Counted from the first letter of the stretch, positions 26,596 to 35,622 are shown. The stretch is DNA of 64,000 nucleotides from Bacteroidota bacterium (GCA_016124755.1 WGNA01000009.1:17697-81696); one strand, 5' to 3'. Numbers and translations are program-made. Notes: generated by a model not told the origin, from the sequence alone.

Positions 26596-27300
26596 TCAAA
26601 AGTTCAAACTCATGCTGTACTTGCTGTAGAAATCAAATATTTCTTCCACCGCTTCGTCTGCGGTATCAACGAGTTTGAACAGGAACATATCTTCGGGACT
26701 AATATTACTTTCTTTATCCAGCATAGTTTGCTGAATCCAGTCGATGAGTCCCGACCAAAAAGTTTTTCCTACCAAAACAACCGGAAAGTTTGCTGTCTTT
26801 TTAGTTTGTACTAATGTTAAAGCTTCGAATAATTCATCGAGCGTTCCGAAACCACCGGGAAGTACAATAAATCCCTGTGCATATTTCATAAACATCACTT
26901 TGCGTACAAAGAAGAAATTAAAATTGATGAGTTTGTCTTTGTCGATAAACGGATTGGCTTCCTGTTCAAAAGGCAGATTAATATTTAATCCAACGGAACT
27001 TCCTTTCCCTTCCGATGCACCGAGGTTTGCCGCTTCCATAATTCCGGGGCCGCCTCCAGTAATTACTCCCAATCCGCGTTCGCTGAGTTTGCGGGCGATA
27101 TCTTCCGCCATTTTATAATACGGATGTTCGGGCTTGGTTCTCGCGGATCCGAAAATGGAAACACACGGACCAATTCTCGCGAGATTATCGTAACCATCTA
27201 CGAACTCTGCCATTACTTTGAAAATGTTCCACGAATCGGAACTCTTTATCTCAGGCCATTGCTTGATTTCGAAGGCCTTCTTGATTCTTTCGTCGTTCAT
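26596..27300 (-). CDS. LOG-family (TIGR00730) nucleotide phosphoribohydrolase
   Basis: 234-aa cytoplasmic Rossmann-fold protein of the LOG/'lysine decarboxylase-like' family, whose studied members cleave nucleoside 5'-monophosphates such as cytokinin ribotides. Motifs are CVSIFGSARTKPEHPYY at the N-terminus, VITGGGPGIMEAAN (about 80-93) and the signature PGGFGTLDELFEAL (about 148-161). The old decarboxylase name is misleading. The gene lies 25 nt downstream of the symporter and overlaps the following short T9SS gene, so it is in an operon with the symporter and the LysM protein. Confidence 0.9.
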   Translation of the reverse strand: MNDERIKKAFEIKQWPEIKSSDSWNIFKVMAEFVDGYDNLARIGPCVSIFGSARTKPEHPYYKMAEDIARKLSERGLGVITGGGPGIMEAANLGASEGKGSSVGLNINLPFEQEANPFIDKDKLINFNFFFVRKVMFMKYAQGFIVLPGGFGTLDELFEALTLVQTKKTANFPVVLVGKTFWSGLIDWIQQTMLDKESNISPEDMFLFKLVDTADEAVEEIFDFYSKYSMSLNF

Positions 27301-27325
27301 TAAAATTTATATCGTTAAAGTTGAT

Positions 27326-28795
27326 CTACCTTTTTATTGCCGGATTGCGCCCTTTTAAAACCGAAGCCAGATAAAGGCCTGCAAACGTAATCATCGCATT
27401 GTAAACGAGGATTTCGAATCCGATTTTATTGCCAAAAAGGTATTCATCATTGAACATGAGAATCCCGGAAATAATTGCGGAGCCCACACAAATCCACGGG
27501 ATTATTTTGTCTTCTGGTTTGTGTTTGAAAACAATTCCAAAAAGAAAAAGTCCGAGTAAAGGGCCATAGGTTAATCCGGAAATTTTAAAGAGTTGGGTGA
27601 TCACACTGTCGTTGTGCCAATAACCAAAAATCACAATTACCGTAAATAACAGCAGACTAAAACCGATGTGCACCTTGCGTCTCAATCCCGGTTTTTCGCC
27701 TTTCGATTCGAAGTCCAGAATATCAATTACGAATGATGTGGTTAAAGCAGTAAGAGCAGAATCAGCGCTGGAATACGCTGCGGCAATTAATCCGAGAATG
27801 AACATTATCCCGATTGAAACGCTGAAATGGTTTAGTGCTAAAGTTGGGAAAAGCAAATCCCTGTTTTCGGGAATGGCGATCTGAAACTTATTAGCATACA
27901 CGTAAAGCAGGGCCCCGAAAATCACGAAAAAGGTATTCACTACCGTCATCGTTCCGCTGAGCGTAAGCATGTTGGTTTTCGCTTCTTTCACATTGCGGCA
28001 ACTCAGATTTTTTTGCATCATATCCTGATCGAGCCCGGTCATTACAATGGCTAAAAAGAAACCCGAGAAAAACTGTTTGTAGAAATTACGACCGCTGTTG
28101 TCCCAGAAGAATGTTTGTTTAATTCCGATCGAATCAAACGACTCACGTATCTGAGAAACGGAATGCAAATCGAGCGATCTAAGAATATAAATTACAGTTA
28201 ATACAACCGAAGTAAGCATGAACAGGGTTTGAAATGTATCGGTCCAGATGATGGTTTTTATTCCGCTTTTAAAAGTGTAAACCCAGATGAGCAGTATCGT
28301 AATCGCAACGGTAAACCAGAAAGGAATTCCCCAGGTTTTAAAAATGAACTGATCCATTACAATGGCCACTACATACAACCGGAAAGAAGCTCCGATTACC
28401 CGGCTGGTGAGAAAAAACGATGCTCCTGTTTTGCGGGCAAAATAACCGAAGCGCTGTTCGAGATATCCGTAAATGCTTGTGAGATTGAGTCGGTAATACA
28501 ATGGGAGAAGCACAAAGGCAATAACCCAATAGCCCAGAACATAGCCAATAATAACCTGAAGATAACTGAACTGCCCGTTGATGTGTTCGAGATTGCCGAC
28601 AGTACCCGGGACCGAAATAAAAGTGATTCCACTAAGCGTTGCGCCAATCATTCCGAACGACACAATGTACCACGGAGCCTGCCGGTTTCCGAGATAAAAC
28701 GCATCGTCCGCAGCATTGCGGGAGGTGAGCCAGGAGATCAGTATCAGAATGCCGAAGTATCCCGCGATCAGTGAGACGATTAATTCTGGCCTCAC
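27326..28795 (-). CDS. sodium:solute symporter (SSS family)
   Basis: 489-aa inner-membrane transporter with about 13 hydrophobic helices. The family core is visible as IVSFGMIGATLSGITFISVPG near the N-terminus, FFLTSRVIGASFRLYV, FSGFFLAIVMTGLDQDMMQK, and GLIAAAYSSADSALTALTTS, which carries the Na+-site serines. The start is the GTG at 28795; its GTGA overlaps the TGA stop of the LysM gene by 4 nt. The substrate cannot be deduced. Coupling to a peptidoglycan glucosaminidase suggests, weakly, uptake of a cell-wall sugar or related solute. Confidence 0.9.
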   Translation of the reverse strand: MRPELIVSLIAGYFGILILISWLTSRNAADDAFYLGNRQAPWYIVSFGMIGATLSGITFISVPGTVGNLEHINGQFSYLQVIIGYVLGYWVIAFVLLPLYYRLNLTSIYGYLEQRFGYFARKTGASFFLTSRVIGASFRLYVVAIVMDQFIFKTWGIPFWFTVAITILLIWVYTFKSGIKTIIWTDTFQTLFMLTSVVLTVIYILRSLDLHSVSQIRESFDSIGIKQTFFWDNSGRNFYKQFFSGFFLAIVMTGLDQDMMQKNLSCRNVKEAKTNMLTLSGTMTVVNTFFVIFGALLYVYANKFQIAIPENRDLLFPTLALNHFSVSIGIMFILGLIAAAYSSADSALTALTTSFVIDILDFESKGEKPGLRRKVHIGFSLLLFTVIVIFGYWHNDSVITQLFKISGLTYGPLLGLFLFGIVFKHKPEDKIIPWICVGSAIISGILMFNDEYLFGNKIGFEILVYNAMITFAGLYLASVLKGRNPAIKR

Positions 28796-30225
28796 TCCGA
28801 AACTCTCAGTTTTTGTCCGGTGTAAATGGTGTTTCCGGAAAGGTTATTCCACTTCTGAAGTTGCTCGGCCGTAATTTTATAGGTTGTGCAAATCCGGTAA
28901 ACCGTTTCGCCGGCCTGTACTACGTGGTATTTGGTGGGAGCATCGGAAACAACCGGCTGATTTATTTCTGCTTTTTGAACCGTAGGCTGATTGCTTATAA
29001 CTGCTTCCGTTTTAATTTCGTTCGGCTGAATTCCTTTTTTGATAGTTTCGGATGAATTGGTCTTGGCTTTTTGAGCAGCTTCGGGAGACAAATAAATTTT
29101 TTGTCCCACCGAAAGTTGCAGTATGTTGAGGTTGTCGTTCCACTTTACGAGATCTTCCTCAAATACATGATATTTTTCGGCAATTCGATAAATATTATCA
29201 CCAGACTGCACGATGTAAAAATCAGGTCGTGAGATTGTGTCGTCTGCTAAAGGCGGGGCTTTTTCGATGTTTTCGAGTGAATGAGGATTTACAAACGGAT
29301 TGGTGTTGAGTTCGGATTTTTTCTCTTTTTCGGTTACAACTTCCACACTGTCGCTTTTATCAATTTTTCCGCGCATCACGATTTTTTGACCGGCGGCAAC
29401 TTCGGTTCCTTCTTCAAGGCGATTGCGTTTATAAAGTTGTTTTAATTTAATTCCGTATGCCTGAGATATCTGATACATCGTTTCGCCATCTTCCACCACA
29501 TGTTCTTTTTCGGTGCCCCGTCTGCGTTTGGGTTTCAGATAAACCACATCGCCTTCATTAATTCCGGTGCCTTTAGACAAGTCGTTGTATTTGTAAATCT
29601 GTTTAACAGTAAGATCGTTTCTGCGCGCGATCATTTCCATCGTTTCATCCTTCTGTGCCCGAACCATTGGTACATTGTTGTCTGTGTATTCAATCTGTTG
29701 TTTTCCGGGCATCGGAGCCGAGTCGTATTTGCCGAGATCGTATTTTTCGATCAGGTTTACGATGATGGTGTGATAGGAGGTGTTGGTTGCGTATCCGGCT
29801 TTGCGCAGGCCTTCAGCCCAACCTTTGTAATCGGTTATTTGCAGGTCGAAGAGATCGTGGTACCGCCAGTTTCCCCGTAAAAAATCGGAGTGATCGCGAT
29901 ACGATTCTAAAGCTGAATTATAGGCTCTGAAACATTCATTCGGTGCGTCATCATCTGCCCGGATTGTTTTACCGTTCCAGTCGCCTTTGCATTTTATTCC
30001 AAAATGATTATTGCCTTCACGCGCGAGCCGGCTGTTGCCATAACTGCTTTCGAGCATTCCCTGAGCAAGAGTAATACTCGCCGGAACTCCACTGCGATAC
30101 ATTTCCACGATCGCAAATTCGCGGTACGTTTCGATGTACTGCGATGGAGTCATCTTTTCCTGAGCCGACAAAGTAAGAGCTGATGTACATATCCACACAG
30201 CCCACAATACGCGCAATTTAGTCAT
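28792..30225 (-). CDS. glucosaminidase (GH73-type) with four LysM domains
   Basis: 477-aa exported peptidoglycan hydrolase. A signal peptide (to about residue 22, TLSAQ) leads to a mannosyl-glycoprotein endo-beta-N-acetylglucosaminidase-like domain (about 25-165) with the catalytic Glu in LAQGMLESSYGNS, then NNHFGIKCKGDW and GYATNTSYHTIIV. Four LysM repeats follow at about 180-225, 240-285, 335-380 and 430-475, each starting like YHVVQAGETVYRI. It likely trims septal or old peptidoglycan in the periplasm. TAATTTTG (complement of 30231-30238), an exact -7 promoter match, ends only 5 nt before the ATG, so the mRNA may be almost leaderless. First gene of the operon with the symporter and LOG protein. 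Confidence 0.9.
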   Translation of the reverse strand: MTKLRVLWAVWICTSALTLSAQEKMTPSQYIETYREFAIVEMYRSGVPASITLAQGMLESSYGNSRLAREGNNHFGIKCKGDWNGKTIRADDDAPNECFRAYNSALESYRDHSDFLRGNWRYHDLFDLQITDYKGWAEGLRKAGYATNTSYHTIIVNLIEKYDLGKYDSAPMPGKQQIEYTDNNVPMVRAQKDETMEMIARRNDLTVKQIYKYNDLSKGTGINEGDVVYLKPKRRRGTEKEHVVEDGETMYQISQAYGIKLKQLYKRNRLEEGTEVAAGQKIVMRGKIDKSDSVEVVTEKEKKSELNTNPFVNPHSLENIEKAPPLADDTISRPDFYIVQSGDNIYRIAEKYHVFEEDLVKWNDNLNILQLSVGQKIYLSPEAAQKAKTNSSETIKKGIQPNEIKTEAVISNQPTVQKAEINQPVVSDAPTKYHVVQAGETVYRICTTYKITAEQLQKWNNLSGNTIYTGQKLRVSE

Positions 30226-30330
30226 ACCTGCAAAATTAGATGGATGAGCACGGAGGCTTCGCGATAGATATTCACTTGTAAACAGTGCGGTAAACGGACG
30301 TTCAGGAAATTGGATTTTGATTTTCCGCTT

Positions 30331-30358
30331 TTGACTTTAACCAACAACTGTATTTTTG
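30331..30358 (+). promoter_or_regulatory. Bacteroidota-type promoter (TTG - 17 nt - TATTTTTG)
   Basis: A -33 TTG at 30331-30333 and an exact -7 TAnnTTTG (TATTTTTG, 30351-30358) are spaced 17 nt apart. Transcription would begin at about 30363, 28 nt before the ATG at 30391. This fits the signal-peptide start of the DsbD-alpha-like gene and argues against the longer frame opening at 30310. Confidence 0.55.
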
Positions 30359-30390
30359 AACGGAACATAATCAACTTAAACCTCTTCTAC

Positions 30391-30879
30391 ATGCAACGCA
30401 CAGCCACCATTCGATTCGTATTTTTTCTGATAATATTCGTCTCGGCTTCCATAATTTCATTAGCCCAAAACAACGGGGCGAAATGGACAGCGAAACTGGA
30501 ACAGACCGGTAAATGCGATTCATCGGGTTGCGAGGTAAAGATTATTCTAAGTGGTGAAATTCCGGCAGAACATCATGTGTACGCAACGGGATATGTCTGT
30601 GAAAACGGCGGCCCCTTGCCTGCACAGATTTCAATGAAGGCTGATAGTACCGTGCAGGTTTCAGGAGATTTAATTTCGGAGAATTATACAGAAGCCTATG
30701 ATGACATTTTTGAATGTACCATCCGTGAATTTCACGAAAAAGGAACATTTGTTCAGAAGCTTCACACAACTGGAAACCACATTAAATGTAAAGGAAAACT
30801 CAGTTATCAGATGTGCTTTCCGGATGGGAGATGTGTTTTGTATGAATACGAATTCGCCTTTGATCAAAAACTCCAGTAG
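30391..30879 (+). CDS. stand-alone exported DsbD N-terminal (alpha) domain protein
   Basis: 162 aa from the ATG at 30391, chosen because it starts a signal peptide (MQRTATIRFVFFLIIFVSAS) and lies just after a promoter. The mature part is one DsbD alpha (cDsbD-interacting) domain and nothing else. HHVYATGYVCENGGPLPAQ, AYDDIFECTIREFHEK and a CFPDGRC cysteine pair (C-x5-C, like the active pair of nDsbD) match the N-terminal domain of the full DsbD encoded 190 bp downstream. It is most likely a duplicate of that domain acting as a soluble periplasmic thiol carrier. Redox function is inferred from the kept cysteines. Confidence 0.8.
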   Translation: MQRTATIRFVFFLIIFVSASIISLAQNNGAKWTAKLEQTGKCDSSGCEVKIILSGEIPAEHHVYATGYVCENGGPLPAQISMKADSTVQVSGDLISENYTEAYDDIFECTIREFHEKGTFVQKLHTTGNHIKCKGKLSYQMCFPDGRCVLYEYEFAFDQKLQ

Positions 30880-31072
30880 ACTAATTTTTTCACACTAAAA
30901 TTTAGACCAAAGCCGCATCACAAAACCATTTGCAGAATCTGAGTGTTCGGTGTGGACATAAGTTTAAGATTTTATTACCCATCTTTGGCAACCGTTTTAA
31001 TTCTCTGAGTGTCTAATAGCTCACGACTTCAGATAAGAAGGCGGTTTTCGGGAATCTTACTGCACGAATTAT

Positions 31073-33343
31073 ATGAACAGATCAACGCACATTATCAGAC
31101 CCTTATTGATATTGATTGCACTGTTAACCGGAATGGCTTCCGGCTCTTCTCAAACTATCCCACCGGCAAACTGGACTTACACCTTGTCGAAATCCAAGGT
31201 GAAGGCGGGTGAGACGATTGAAGTAATTTTTAAAGCTTCAATTCCTCACGGTTTGCACATGTATTCGCTGGGTTACGATTGTCCGGGTGGAGGCCCTTTG
31301 CCCGCAGAATTCGAGTACACGAAAAACAAATCCTTCACATGGAATGGTGCAACAAAAGCGGTTGGGGATGCAAAATCGTACGACGATGTTTTTGAATGCG
31401 ACATCCGCGATTTTCACGACAAAGCTGAATTCCGGCAAAAGATAAAAATCAATTCAGCTAATCCGGTTATTAAAGGAGTGCTGTCGTATCAGATGTGTTC
31501 GGAAGAAACTGGCATGTGTGTTTTCCATGAATTCGACATCGAAATCAAAGGAATTGAGGTAACCGGGGGGGGAACGGGGACGGTAACGGAAACTGTAACT
31601 GAAACTGTAACGGGAACAGGTAGTGGGAATGATAAAGCTAGTGATGATAAGCACATAAACGAATCTCAGACATCCGATACCGGAAAAACTACCGTAGTTG
31701 ACAAGGAACTTTTGCAGAAACTAATCGATTGTTCGTGTGGTGATGAAGGCGTGGAAGGCGGCCAGCCCTATATTGAAAAAGGCGCTATTAATTATGCTAC
31801 ATATAAACGAAATGGCGATCTCGACACAATGTCGTGCGAACTAAAAACCTTTGACGGGAAGCAGGAAGAAGAAAAATTCTCGTACTGGTGGTTTTTTATT
31901 CTCGCTTTCATTTCCGGTCTTACAGCGCTGGTAACGCCCTGCGTATTCCCGATGATTCCTATGACGGTTTCCTTTTTTATGAAGGAAGAAGACCGGGCCA
32001 AATCCATTCGATCCGGTTTATTTTACTCAATCAGCATTATTCTGATATATGTGGTAATCGGAACGTTGGTGGCATTATTGGCGGGAGCCGCAGCCGCCAA
32101 CTGGCTGAGCACTCACTGGATCCCGAATGTCTTCTTCTTTTTAATCTTCGTGATTTTTGCTGCTTCCTTCTTTGGAGCTTTTGAACTAACTCTTCCGAGT
32201 TGGTTGGTGAATAAAGTCGATAAACAAGCCGACAAAGGCGGAATGTTCGGTGTGTTCTTCATGGCCTTTACGATAGTATTGGTTTCTTTCTCCTGTACCG
32301 GCCCGATCGTGGGTGGAATTTTGGTGGAAGCATCGCGCGGGGCATTTCTGAAACCCATTATCGGCATGTTCGGTTTTTCACTGGCATTCGCAATTCCATT
32401 CGGATTGTTCGCGATTTTCCCAAGCTGGTTGAACAATCTTCCTCACAGCGGCGGCTGGCTCAATACAGTTAAGGTTGTTTTAGGATTTATCGAACTGGCA
32501 CTCGGACTCAAGTTTTTAAGTGTTGCAGACCAAACCTACCATTGGGGCATTTTAGATCGGGAAGTGTACATCGCTTTGTGGATTGTGATTTTCGGGCTGA
32601 TGGGTTTATATCTTTTAGGCAAACTAAAATTTTCGCACGACAGCGATATGATGTATTTGCCGGTTCCCAGATTAATTATGGCAATTCTCGTATTCTCATT
32701 TGTGGTGTATCTGATTCCCGGAATGTGGGGAGCACCTTTAAAGCAATTGGCTGGATATCTTCCTCCAACCTATACGCACGATTTTAATGTGAAGTCTGAA
32801 AACTCGGAAAACAATGGGCATGGAGGCCTAATTCCGAAGTACCGCGATGTTTTGCACTTACCAGATGGTTTGCAGGGATATTTTGATTTCGAACAGGGAA
32901 TGGAGGTCGCCAGGGAACTGGGAATGCCGGTTTTAATCGACTTCACCGGTCATGGTTGTGTGAACTGCCGTGAAATGGAACAAAAGGTCTGGACCGAAAA
33001 CCGCATACACAATTTGATCAATGAAGACTATGTTCTGATCTCTCTTTATGCTGATGAGAAACATATAGATCTTCCGGAAGAAGAGTGGTACATATCGAGG
33101 TCCAGCGGAAGAAAAATAAGCAGCTTCGACAAACGCAATCTGGATATTCAGCAATGTTTCTTCAACAGCAACACACAGCCTCAATATGCGCTTTTAGATA
33201 ATGAAGGTAATCTTCTTCAGCCAACCCGATCATACGATTTAAACCGGGAAGCATATTATACTTTTCTGAAAAACGGATTAACCGAATTCAACAAAAGAAA
33301 GCAGGCTAAATTGGGAGAAACGAAAAAAGCTGTTGAAGAATAA
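31073..33343 (+). CDS. dsbD: thiol:disulfide interchange protein DsbD
   Basis: 756-aa inner-membrane protein that carries electrons from cytoplasmic thioredoxin to periplasmic thiols. A signal peptide (to about residue 27) leads to an alpha domain (about 30-165; SYDDVFECDIRDF, Cys pair in QMCSEETGMCVF). A low-complexity linker (TVTETVTETVTGTGSG) at about 170-190 follows, then eight hydrophobic helices with LVTPCVFPMIPMTVSFF and SFSCTGPIVGG, whose cysteines form the membrane relay. The C-terminal thioredoxin domain (about 610-756) has CVNC in FTGHGCVNCREME. The linker is encoded by a hexamer repeat (GTAACN/GAAACT) like that in the dcuC-like gene. Probably works with the stand-alone alpha domain upstream. 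Confidence 0.93.
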   Translation: MNRSTHIIRPLLILIALLTGMASGSSQTIPPANWTYTLSKSKVKAGETIEVIFKASIPHGLHMYSLGYDCPGGGPLPAEFEYTKNKSFTWNGATKAVGDAKSYDDVFECDIRDFHDKAEFRQKIKINSANPVIKGVLSYQMCSEETGMCVFHEFDIEIKGIEVTGGGTGTVTETVTETVTGTGSGNDKASDDKHINESQTSDTGKTTVVDKELLQKLIDCSCGDEGVEGGQPYIEKGAINYATYKRNGDLDTMSCELKTFDGKQEEEKFSYWWFFILAFISGLTALVTPCVFPMIPMTVSFFMKEEDRAKSIRSGLFYSISIILIYVVIGTLVALLAGAAAANWLSTHWIPNVFFFLIFVIFAASFFGAFELTLPSWLVNKVDKQADKGGMFGVFFMAFTIVLVSFSCTGPIVGGILVEASRGAFLKPIIGMFGFSLAFAIPFGLFAIFPSWLNNLPHSGGWLNTVKVVLGFIELALGLKFLSVADQTYHWGILDREVYIALWIVIFGLMGLYLLGKLKFSHDSDMMYLPVPRLIMAILVFSFVVYLIPGMWGAPLKQLAGYLPPTYTHDFNVKSENSENNGHGGLIPKYRDVLHLPDGLQGYFDFEQGMEVARELGMPVLIDFTGHGCVNCREMEQKVWTENRIHNLINEDYVLISLYADEKHIDLPEEEWYISRSSGRKISSFDKRNLDIQQCFFNSNTQPQYALLDNEGNLLQPTRSYDLNREAYYTFLKNGLTEFNKRKQAKLGETKKAVEE
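31565..31622 (+). repeat. hexanucleotide repeat in dsbD linker
   Basis: Alternating GTAAC(G/T) and GAAACT hexamers encode TVTETVTETVT between the alpha domain and the membrane domain. The same alternation, on the minus strand, separates the three repeat units in the dcuC-like gene at 1690-2100. Hexamer changes keep frame, so linker length can vary freely. Confidence 0.7.
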
Positions 33344-33344
33344 A

Positions 33345-33956
33345 TCAGCTCGCTATCCACACAATGAGGTGGTTCCCGATTTTGATTTGATGGGCTAAAA
33401 AACTCACCGGCTCGTATTTCAGGAACTGAACTTCAAACGATTGAGATGTTGCTTCCGGAATCGAGGTAACTTTTATGTGGTTCTTGAAATCCACAGATTT
33501 TCGTCCGTACAATTTGAAAATCGCTTCTTTAGCACACCAAATCTGAAAGAGATCTTCATTCCGGTTTTCGGGTCTGATCCACGATTCTTCAATATCGCTT
33601 ACAAATCGTTTTGCTATGCGTTCCACCCGATTCGAAATTTCCTCCACATCGATTCCGACGGGATTCGGTCCGTGGATAGCAACTGCATATCCGGCAGTAT
33701 GGCTAAGTGAAATGTATCCGTTCGATTCGAGATGAGGTTTGCCGGCTTCATCTTTAAATAAAGTAAGAATTGAATCCCCTACCAGTGACTCCAGAGCTTT
33801 TCTGCATGCAAGCCATTGCCGGTTTCTTTCGGGATGTGTAATGTCTGAAATCTGTGCGCTCCGGTTTCCGGAGTTCTGTAATTCCTCAAAACTCTCTTCG
33901 ATTTTCCAAATGGCGATTGAGCTGTTGCCCGATTTTATAGTTTGAACTAATGGCAT
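33345..33956 (-). CDS. 4'-phosphopantetheinyl transferase (Sfp-type)
   Basis: 203-aa cytoplasmic enzyme that transfers the phosphopantetheine arm of CoA to a Ser of acyl or peptidyl carrier proteins. The Sfp-type signature is present: GIDVEEI (Mg-binding Asp and Glu), then WCAKEAIFKLYG (about 155-166), with ISLSHTAGYAVAI before it. The ATG at 33956 is preferred. The frame extends to a TTG at 33977, but that TTG is part of TACTTTTG (complement of 33975-33982), an exact -7 promoter element, so it should be upstream of the transcript. It may activate the ACP encoded about 4 kb away. Confidence 0.88.
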   Translation of the reverse strand: MPLVQTIKSGNSSIAIWKIEESFEELQNSGNRSAQISDITHPERNRQWLACRKALESLVGDSILTLFKDEAGKPHLESNGYISLSHTAGYAVAIHGPNPVGIDVEEISNRVERIAKRFVSDIEESWIRPENRNEDLFQIWCAKEAIFKLYGRKSVDFKNHIKVTSIPEATSQSFEVQFLKYEPVSFLAHQIKIGNHLIVWIAS

Positions 33957-33974
33957 ATTTCCATTTGAGACGGG

Positions 33975-33982
33975 CAAAAGTA
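33975..33982 (-). promoter_or_regulatory. -7 promoter element TACTTTTG
   Basis: Exact TAnnTTTG match on the minus strand just upstream of the phosphopantetheinyl transferase gene. It contains the TTG that would otherwise look like a start codon and so points to the ATG at 33956. Confidence 0.5.
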
Positions 33983-34137
33983 AATCACCGGATTTTATTG
34001 TTCAGGACGAAGCTCACCTTCGCAAGCTTCGGAAGAGTTCAGATGATTTATCCCCAAAATATTCCAGAAGGCCCGATGCGCTTTGCTGATTAAGGGGTTT
34101 AACTTTATTTCGTACGCTTACCTCAAAATAAAAACAG

Positions 34138-34674
34138 ATGATTCTGAGCGATAAGCGCATATTGGAAGAAATTGAAAAAGGCACCATTTTAATCGAGCCT
34201 TTCAGACGAGATTGTTTGGGAACTAATTCGTATGACGTGCATTTGGGCAAATGGCTGGCAACCTACACCGATCGGGTGCTCGATGCGAAGAAGCACAACA
34301 AGATTGAATATTTTGAAATCCCTTTGGGAGGATTTGTTCTTCAGCCCAACACGTTATATCTCGGTGTTACCGAAGAATATACAGAAACACATGGTCATGT
34401 TCCGTTTCTGGAAGGAAAAAGCAGTACCGGCCGTTTGGGAATTGATATTCACGCAACGGCAGGAAAAGGAGACGTTGGATTTTGCAATACCTGGACATTG
34501 GAAATTTCCTGTGCCCAGCCGGTTCGCATCTATCGGGGAATGCCGATCGGCCAACTGATTTATTTTGCCGTGGAAGGTGAAATTGAACTGCTTTATAACA
34601 AGAAAGAAAACGCGAAGTACAACGCGCGAACGATAAAACCAGTAGAAAGCATGATGTTTAAAAACAAATTCTGA
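34138..34674 (+). CDS. dcd: dCTP deaminase
   Basis: 178-aa cytoplasmic enzyme converting dCTP to dUTP in thymidylate supply. Family features in order: MILSDKRILEEIEKG at the start, NSYDVHLG, FVLQPNTLYLGVTEEY, the nucleotide-binding EGKSSTGRLGIDIHATAG (about 98-115) and TWTLEIS with the catalytic Glu (about 126), then RIYRGMPIGQLIYF. Length is normal. The ATG at 34138 gives the usual N-terminus. No partner gene lies close; it is divergent from the phosphopantetheinyl transferase. Confidence 0.93.
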   Translation: MILSDKRILEEIEKGTILIEPFRRDCLGTNSYDVHLGKWLATYTDRVLDAKKHNKIEYFEIPLGGFVLQPNTLYLGVTEEYTETHGHVPFLEGKSSTGRLGIDIHATAGKGDVGFCNTWTLEISCAQPVRIYRGMPIGQLIYFAVEGEIELLYNKKENAKYNARTIKPVESMMFKNKF

Positions 34675-34841
34675 TTTGCTTTTCTCTCATTTTCAAATCC
34701 TAACAAGTTCTGCGAGAGTTTCACAGTTACGTGATGTTGTATTAATGAAAATTTGAATTACATTCGAGGTACTTTCAATTATCATTTATAATTAATACTC
34801 GTTAATTAGGATTTATGGTTTAACTTTACTCTTAGGAAGGA

Positions 34842-34868
34842 CCCCGGCAGTGATGTCGGGGTTTTTTA
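34842..34868 (+). terminator. rho-independent terminator
   Basis: CCCCG (34842-34846) pairs with CGGGG (34857-34861) across a 10-nt loop and is followed by six T residues. It lies 170 nt downstream of dcd and faces the convergent outer-membrane protein gene. The rest of 34675-34926 has no gene. Confidence 0.7.
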
Positions 34869-34926
34869 TTTAGCAATTTTTTGCGGGCTAAAAATGCTCA
34901 CAGATGCAAAAGGTGTGTTGCTGATC

Positions 34927-35553
34927 TCACAGATGATAAACCAGCGAAAGCATGTATATCCGGTTGTATAATCCGACGCGATTAACCCAGTTACGGGCAT
35001 TTGGATATTGATCCCCGATTCGGAAAAGTGAATTGCTGTGGCGTAACATTATGCTCAGGTGATCTCCCAATTTGTAATCACCACCAATAAAAAAGGCCGT
35101 TTCGGTTCTGGCAAAATTGGCGTCATAAGTCTGAATACCGTCGTCAACCGTGCCACCGATATTAGCACCAATGGAAAAACCACCGTGGGCACTCAGGTTT
35201 TTTACAGCAGCAATGTTATAGCGCACAAAAAGCGGCAGTTCGATGTATTGAGATTTAATCACGAAGATTTGCCGGATCGGGTCATTGGGATCGAGAACTC
35301 TTTTGCTCCCCTTTGTAGAGAGCAGCAATTCAAACCCACCGGACCAGGTTTCGTCAACCTTATGATCGATCCGGATTCCGAGATTTACGCCGAGTTTGTT
35401 GTAACCGGCAAACCGATCGCCATCGACCTGACAAAAGTTGAGTCCGCCCAATACTGATGCCCGGAAATAACCACTTTGAGCAGTAGATTTTGTTGCTGTT
35501 CCTAAAAGCAAAGGCAAAAGAAAAATGGCTGATAATGATCTCTTAATCTGCAT
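34927..35553 (-). CDS. outer-membrane beta-barrel protein (PorT-like)
   Basis: 208 aa. A signal peptide (to about residue 25, KSTAQ) is followed by a small barrel of alternating strands: FRASVLGGLNFCQVDGDRFA, GYNKLGVNLGIRI, QYIELPLFVRYNI, and a last strand ending YMLSLVYHL. The GYNKLGVNLG block is typical of the PorT / OMP_b-brl_2 family of 8-stranded barrels common in Bacteroidota. Its role is unknown; PorT itself is a T9SS-linked protein, but this family is large and no T9SS machinery gene is next to it. Confidence 0.8.
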   Translation of the reverse strand: MQIKRSLSAIFLLPLLLGTATKSTAQSGYFRASVLGGLNFCQVDGDRFAGYNKLGVNLGIRIDHKVDETWSGGFELLLSTKGSKRVLDPNDPIRQIFVIKSQYIELPLFVRYNIAAVKNLSAHGGFSIGANIGGTVDDGIQTYDANFARTETAFFIGGDYKLGDHLSIMLRHSNSLFRIGDQYPNARNWVNRVGLYNRIYMLSLVYHL

Positions 35554-35622
35554 CCACCAAAATTAGGTTGTGCCATGTCAAAATCCTCATAATTGAATGA
35601 CACAATACATTGTTTTGAACTT

